Source: Candidatus Bipolaricaulota bacterium
Lineage (GTDB): Bacteria; Bipolaricaulota; Bipolaricaulia; UBA7950; UBA9294
Direction: 5' to 3'
NCBI GenBank assembly: GCA_021163015.1
Contig: JAGGXO010000142.1
Span: forward strand, 1 to 7,691
DNA: 7,691 bases
How positions within the stretch are numbered: position 1 is the stretch's first letter; every line of letters begins with the position of its first letter. This document shows, piece by piece, positions 4,368 through 7,691 of this stretch. The notes beneath the pieces were generated by a model. It saw only the letters and a program-made list of their open reading frames with translations. It made no database searches and was not told the origin of the DNA. A program made the position numbers and the translations under genes.

Positions 4368-7300
4368 TGGTGTCGAATATGCGCGGATTGAGCCCAAGAC
4401 TGCGTAGTTCGCGTACGAGGACACGGAAGGATTCCGGAAGGCCAGGCTTGGGAAACTCCTCACCCTTGAGGATTGCTTTGTACAACTGAATGCGTCCGCG
4501 TGTGTCGTCGGACTTGACCGTAAGCATCTCTTGCAGCAGCGCAGACGCACCGTATGCTTCCAGCGCCCACACCTCCATCTCTCCCAGCCGCTGCCCACCA
4601 AACTGTGCCTTTCCCCCAAGGGGTTGTTGCGTGATGAGAGCGTACGGTCCGGTGGAACGAGCGTGGATCTTCTCGTCAGCGATATGCTCCAGTTTGAGAA
4701 TATACATGACACCAACAGTAATCGGCTGGTGAATCGGTTTGCCTGTGCGCCCATCGCGCACGACTATCTTGCCGTCGTAGTTGTCCCCCTCGGCAAGGCC
4801 TGCCTTTTCGCGAACCTTGTGCAGCTCTTCCATGATCTCGTCTTCCTGGGCGCCATCAAAGACAGGCGTTGCCACATACTCGCCCTTAAGCTGCGCGAGC
4901 CATCCGAGATTCGCTTCCAAGACCTGCCCTAGGTTCATACGGGATGGGACTCCCATCGGGTTAAGGACGATGTCCAGGGGCGTTCCATCAGGGAGGAACG
5001 GCATGTCTTCCACCGGTCGGATCGTGGAGATGACACCCTTGTTTCCGTGACGTCCGGCGAGCTTGTCTCCAACTGAGATCTTCTTACGCTGAGCGACGAA
5101 GACTTTCACCAGTTCGTTCACCCCGGCATCGAGCTCATCCCCCTGATCGCGAGAGAATCGTTTGACGCGGATGACCTTCGCTGTACCGGAGACCGGGACC
5201 ATGCGCAATGACGTGTTCTTCACGTTCCGCGCACGTTCGCCAAATATCGAACGAAATATCTTCTCTTCCGGTGTAGGCTCGGACTCGCCCTTAGGGGTGA
5301 TCTTCCCGACGAGAATATCGCCCGTACGTACCACCGTGCCTACGCGAATAACGCCGTTCTCGTCGAGGTTCTTCAGATCTTCTTTGGAGATGTTCGGTAT
5401 ATCCGCGGTGATCTCCTCCGGTCCGAGCTTCGTCTCCTCAGCTTTTACCTCGAATTCCTCGATGTGCAGAGAATCAAGAAGATCCTCACGCACGATGCGT
5501 TCGCTGATGACGATCGCATCTTCGTAGTTGTATCCCTCAAACGGCAAGATACCCACAAGGAGGTTCCTTCCCAGCGCCAGCTCACCGTGATCACTCGACG
5601 GACCATCGGCTAGGAGGTCGCCCTTCTTCACCTTGTCCCCTTCGCTGACCACCGGGCGGTGGTAGAGCACCGTGTCCTGGTTTGAGCGTTCGAAGTTCAT
5701 CAGCGCGTACTCGTGCGTCTTGCGCCCCTTTTGAACAATGATGCGGCGACCGTCAACTTCCTTGACTGTGCCATCCTCTTCGGCTAGCAGAAGCATCCCT
5801 GAGTTCATCGCTGCTTGTCTCTCCAGGCCCGTTCCCACATAGGGAGCCTCTGGCCGCAAGAGTGGGACAGACTGACGCTGCATATTCGCTCCCATCAATG
5901 CGCGGTTGGAATCATCGTGCTCAAGGAACGGGATCAGCGCCGCGGATACACCCACTAGAGCCTTGGGGGATATACCGACAAAATCCACCTCTTCCGGTGG
6001 CACAAGGAACATGTCCTCATGACCGGTGCGCACCTCGACCCTCTCTCCAAGAAGGCGACCATTCTTGCCGATCGCTGTTGTCGCCGGAGCAACTTTGTAC
6101 TCCTCTTCCTCATCAGCCATCAGGTGGACAATCTCATTTGTAACCTTCCCCTTCACCACCTTGCGATACGGGGCAACAAGAAAGCCGTGCTTATTTACTT
6201 TAGCGTAGCAGGCAAGCGAGGTGATCAGACCGATGTTCTGTCCCTCTGGTGTTTCGATCGGACAGATGCGAGAGTAGTGAGAGGCATGAACGTCGCGCAC
6301 CTCAATCTTCGCACGGCGCTTTGTCAGGCCACCACCGAGGGCGCTCATGCGTCGCTTATGGGTGATCTCGGTCAGCGGATTGGTCTGTTCCAGGAACTGC
6401 GAGAAGCGACCTGTGTAGAAGAGCTGATTGATCGCGCCCTGCACCGTGCGTGTGGATATGATACGCCGGATTGTGTCTTTCTCATCGAGCGCATACTTGG
6501 ACAGCTTGTCACGCGCGATGCGCGCCATACGGACAAGGCCAGTGCGCAGCGCATTCTCCGCCAGCTCACCGGGGAGCTTCACGCGTTTGTTCGCCAGATG
6601 ATCCTTCTCATCGATCAACACCGGATTCCCTGGAACCTGGAGAAGGTACCTGATCGTACGCACGATGTCCGCCAGATAGAGAGCTTTCTGCTGCAGTTCA
6701 ATCCCTAGCTTACGGTTCACCTTGAACCGACCAACCGTGGAGAGGTGGTAGCTCGCCGGATGGAAGTACAGGTTCTCCAGGTACTCTCCCATCTGCGCAA
6801 ACGATGCACGATCGGAGGGGCGCAGGCGATGGTAAACCGCGCGCAGCGCGTCCTCTTGCGTGTCTATCTGATCGTCTTCAAGTGTCTTCTGAATATAGGG
6901 ATTGACGAACTTGATTGAATCGAGATCGGCAGCTGCCAGCCGTTCAACATGCTCCTCCTGCATCTGCTCTCCTGCAGCAAGGAGAAGCTGATCACCATTC
7001 TGCACTGGCACGGCAGCGCGCCTTCCAACGTGCGGGATGAGGTTCTCGGCAGTGACAGGCGAGACCTCAAAGCTATAGTAGGCACGAATGCGCTTCTCGT
7101 CAAACCCAAGCGCTTTCAGGAGCACAGTTGCCAGAACCTTCCCCTTGCGATCAATGTTCGCCTGCAGACTCCCCTTCTTGGTATCGAGGATGATCTCCAG
7201 CCATGCCCCCAACTCAGGGAGGATGTGCCCCTTGTACTTATCCTTGTCTTCCTTGGTGAAGTAAACCCCAGGCGAGCGGGTAAGTTCGTTCACCAGTGCG

Positions 7301-7671
7301 TTTTCCGAGCCATTTATGATCAGCGTCCCCCTGCTGGTCATCATCGGGAAATCACCAATATACAGCTCTGTTTCCTGAATAACGGTCCCTTCCTGCGACA
7401 GCCGCGCGGTCACCCTTAGTGGCTTCGAGTATGTCAGATCCTTGTCTTTGCACTCTGCCTCGGTATTCCTTGGCTCTCCCAAGTAAGGATCGATGAGTTC
7501 CAGGAGGAGTCCGTCCTTCCCGTGTCCCTCAATCGGCGAGATATCGGCAAAGGCACGCGAAATTCCCTGGTCAATGAACCTGCCAAAAGATTCCTTTATA
7601 TCTTGCAGCAGATCAGGTGGGGGGAGGATTTCATCTATTCGTCCGTAGGATCTACGCTCTCGATACTTCAT
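4342..7671 (-). CDS. rpoB: DNA-directed RNA polymerase subunit beta
   Basis: A complete beta subunit of about 1109 residues, within the range of lineages lacking the large E. coli insertions (1342 residues). Residue numbers count from the third of three tandem ATGs, chosen because GGAGG stands 6 bases before it. Landmarks: SPGVYF near 133; the rifampicin region SQFLEQTNPLTEITHKRR near 424-441; IETPEGQNIGL near 472; LEHDDSNRALMGANMQRQ near 583; GYNYEDAIVISE near 713; the active-site segment GDKLAGRHGNKGV near 868, with both lysines that touch the nucleotide; NPMGVPSRMNLGQ near 904; and GGKAQFGGQRLGEMEVWALE near 1019, the clamp-joining end. The protein ends normally after SLGLNPRIFD. Two things are odd. 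Fork loop 2 reads ALGGGLTKRRAKIE, one residue shorter and more basic than the usual ALGPGGLTRERAGFE. And rpoC does not follow; an overlapping Nudix gene does. The upstream promoter, presumably with rplJ/rplL, is outside the window. Confidence 0.98.
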   Translation of the reverse strand: MKYRERRSYGRIDEILPPPDLLQDIKESFGRFIDQGISRAFADISPIEGHGKDGLLLELIDPYLGEPRNTEAECKDKDLTYSKPLRVTARLSQEGTVIQETELYIGDFPMMTSRGTLIINGSENALVNELTRSPGVYFTKEDKDKYKGHILPELGAWLEIILDTKKGSLQANIDRKGKVLATVLLKALGFDEKRIRAYYSFEVSPVTAENLIPHVGRRAAVPVQNGDQLLLAAGEQMQEEHVERLAAADLDSIKFVNPYIQKTLEDDQIDTQEDALRAVYHRLRPSDRASFAQMGEYLENLYFHPASYHLSTVGRFKVNRKLGIELQQKALYLADIVRTIRYLLQVPGNPVLIDEKDHLANKRVKLPGELAENALRTGLVRMARIARDKLSKYALDEKDTIRRIISTRTVQGAINQLFYTGRFSQFLEQTNPLTEITHKRRMSALGGGLTKRRAKIEVRDVHASHYSRICPIETPEGQNIGLITSLACYAKVNKHGFLVAPYRKVVKGKVTNEIVHLMADEEEEYKVAPATTAIGKNGRLLGERVEVRTGHEDMFLVPPEEVDFVGISPKALVGVSAALIPFLEHDDSNRALMGANMQRQSVPLLRPEAPYVGTGLERQAAMNSGMLLLAEEDGTVKEVDGRRIIVQKGRKTHEYALMNFERSNQDTVLYHRPVVSEGDKVKKGDLLADGPSSDHGELALGRNLLVGILPFEGYNYEDAIVISERIVREDLLDSLHIEEFEVKAEETKLGPEEITADIPNISKEDLKNLDENGVIRVGTVVRTGDILVGKITPKGESEPTPEEKIFRSIFGERARNVKNTSLRMVPVSGTAKVIRVKRFSRDQGDELDAGVNELVKVFVAQRKKISVGDKLAGRHGNKGVISTIRPVEDMPFLPDGTPLDIVLNPMGVPSRMNLGQVLEANLGWLAQLKGEYVATPVFDGAQEDEIMEELHKVREKAGLAEGDNYDGKIVVRDGRTGKPIHQPITVGVMYILKLEHIADEKIHARSTGPYALITQQPLGGKAQFGGQRLGEMEVWALEAYGASALLQEMLTVKSDDTRGRIQLYKAILKGEEFPKPGLPESFRVLVRELRSLGLNPRIFDTNDREIDIT

Positions 7672-7677
7672 CATCAT

Positions 7678-7682
7678 CCTCC
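7678..7682 (-). promoter_or_regulatory. ribosome binding site of rpoB
   Basis: GGAGG directly abuts the first of three consecutive in-frame ATG codons (7677, 7674, 7671). Spacing is 0, 3 and 6 bases respectively, so the third ATG is the most likely start, giving MKYRERRSYG. A fourth ATG at 7682-7684 overlaps the site but is out of frame. Confidence 0.6.
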
Positions 7683-7691
7683 ATAAAGAAC

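Noticed and set aside
4368..4754. 129-codon upstream extension of the Nudix frame inside rpoB
   Set aside because: The extension overlaps conserved rpoB sequence in another frame and encodes an Arg/Ser/Cys-rich string with no Nudix similarity. The fold begins only after the ATG at 4367.
6019..6708. 229-codon open frame on the plus strand, antisense to rpoB
   Set aside because: It lies wholly within the conserved rpoB gene, has no ribosome binding site that stands out, and its translation shows no recognisable domain; it is a shadow of rpoB codon usage.
1..7691. Search for CRISPR arrays, insertion sequences, tRNA/rRNA genes and riboswitches
   Set aside because: I saw no regularly spaced repeats, transposase motifs, terminal inverted repeats or cloverleaf-like sequence; the non-coding stretches are only 125, 25 and 142 bases long.

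Overview
The window is bacterial chromosomal DNA of moderately high GC, densely coded and without mobile elements, CRISPR arrays or RNA genes that I can see. It holds five complete genes I can name by family, one complete metallopeptidase gene on the opposite strand, and the 3' end of a further gene at the left edge. The RNA polymerase beta subunit is a short, thermophile/Gram-positive-like form of about 1109 residues without the large E. coli insertions. Its sequence is not close to any model organism I recognise, and the 2-amino-3-ketobutyrate CoA ligase resembles the Thermus-type enzyme. I therefore infer an uncultured or deep-branching bacterial lineage. A candidate phylum such as Bipolaricaulota is only a guess.

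Layout. On the plus strand, positions 1-219 carry the C-terminal end of an unidentified membrane-anchored protein. A 125-base spacer follows, with a direct repeat, a perfect TATAAT and a leader hairpin, and then mtfA (345-1118), a zinc peptidase of family M90. All remaining genes lie on the minus strand and converge on mtfA. Reading in their own direction they are rpoB (7671 to 4342), a Nudix hydrolase of the Ap4A-hydrolase type (4367 to 3891) overlapping the rpoB end by 26 bases, a 142-base spacer with a strong stem-loop, then kbl (3748 to 2573), ridA (2571 to 2194) and an M19 dipeptidase (2178 to 1144). The last three are packed tightly with good ribosome binding sites and are very likely one operon.

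How the genes work together. The kbl-ridA-dipeptidase cluster reads as an amino-acid utilisation module. A dipeptidase would release amino acids, Kbl would work on the glycine/2-amino-3-ketobutyrate step, and RidA would remove reactive enamine/imine intermediates. The rpoB-Nudix pair is unusual, because rpoC, which follows rpoB in nearly all bacteria, is absent from the 4.3 kb downstream. The gene in its place encodes an enzyme family that hydrolyses dinucleoside polyphosphates, molecules that RNA polymerase can also use as 5' caps.

The points most worth a second look are the rpoB/rpoC separation, the rpoB-Nudix overlap, and a one-residue deletion with charge changes in the otherwise highly conserved fork-loop-2/rifampicin region of RpoB. 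I did not find a clearly new multi-gene system.
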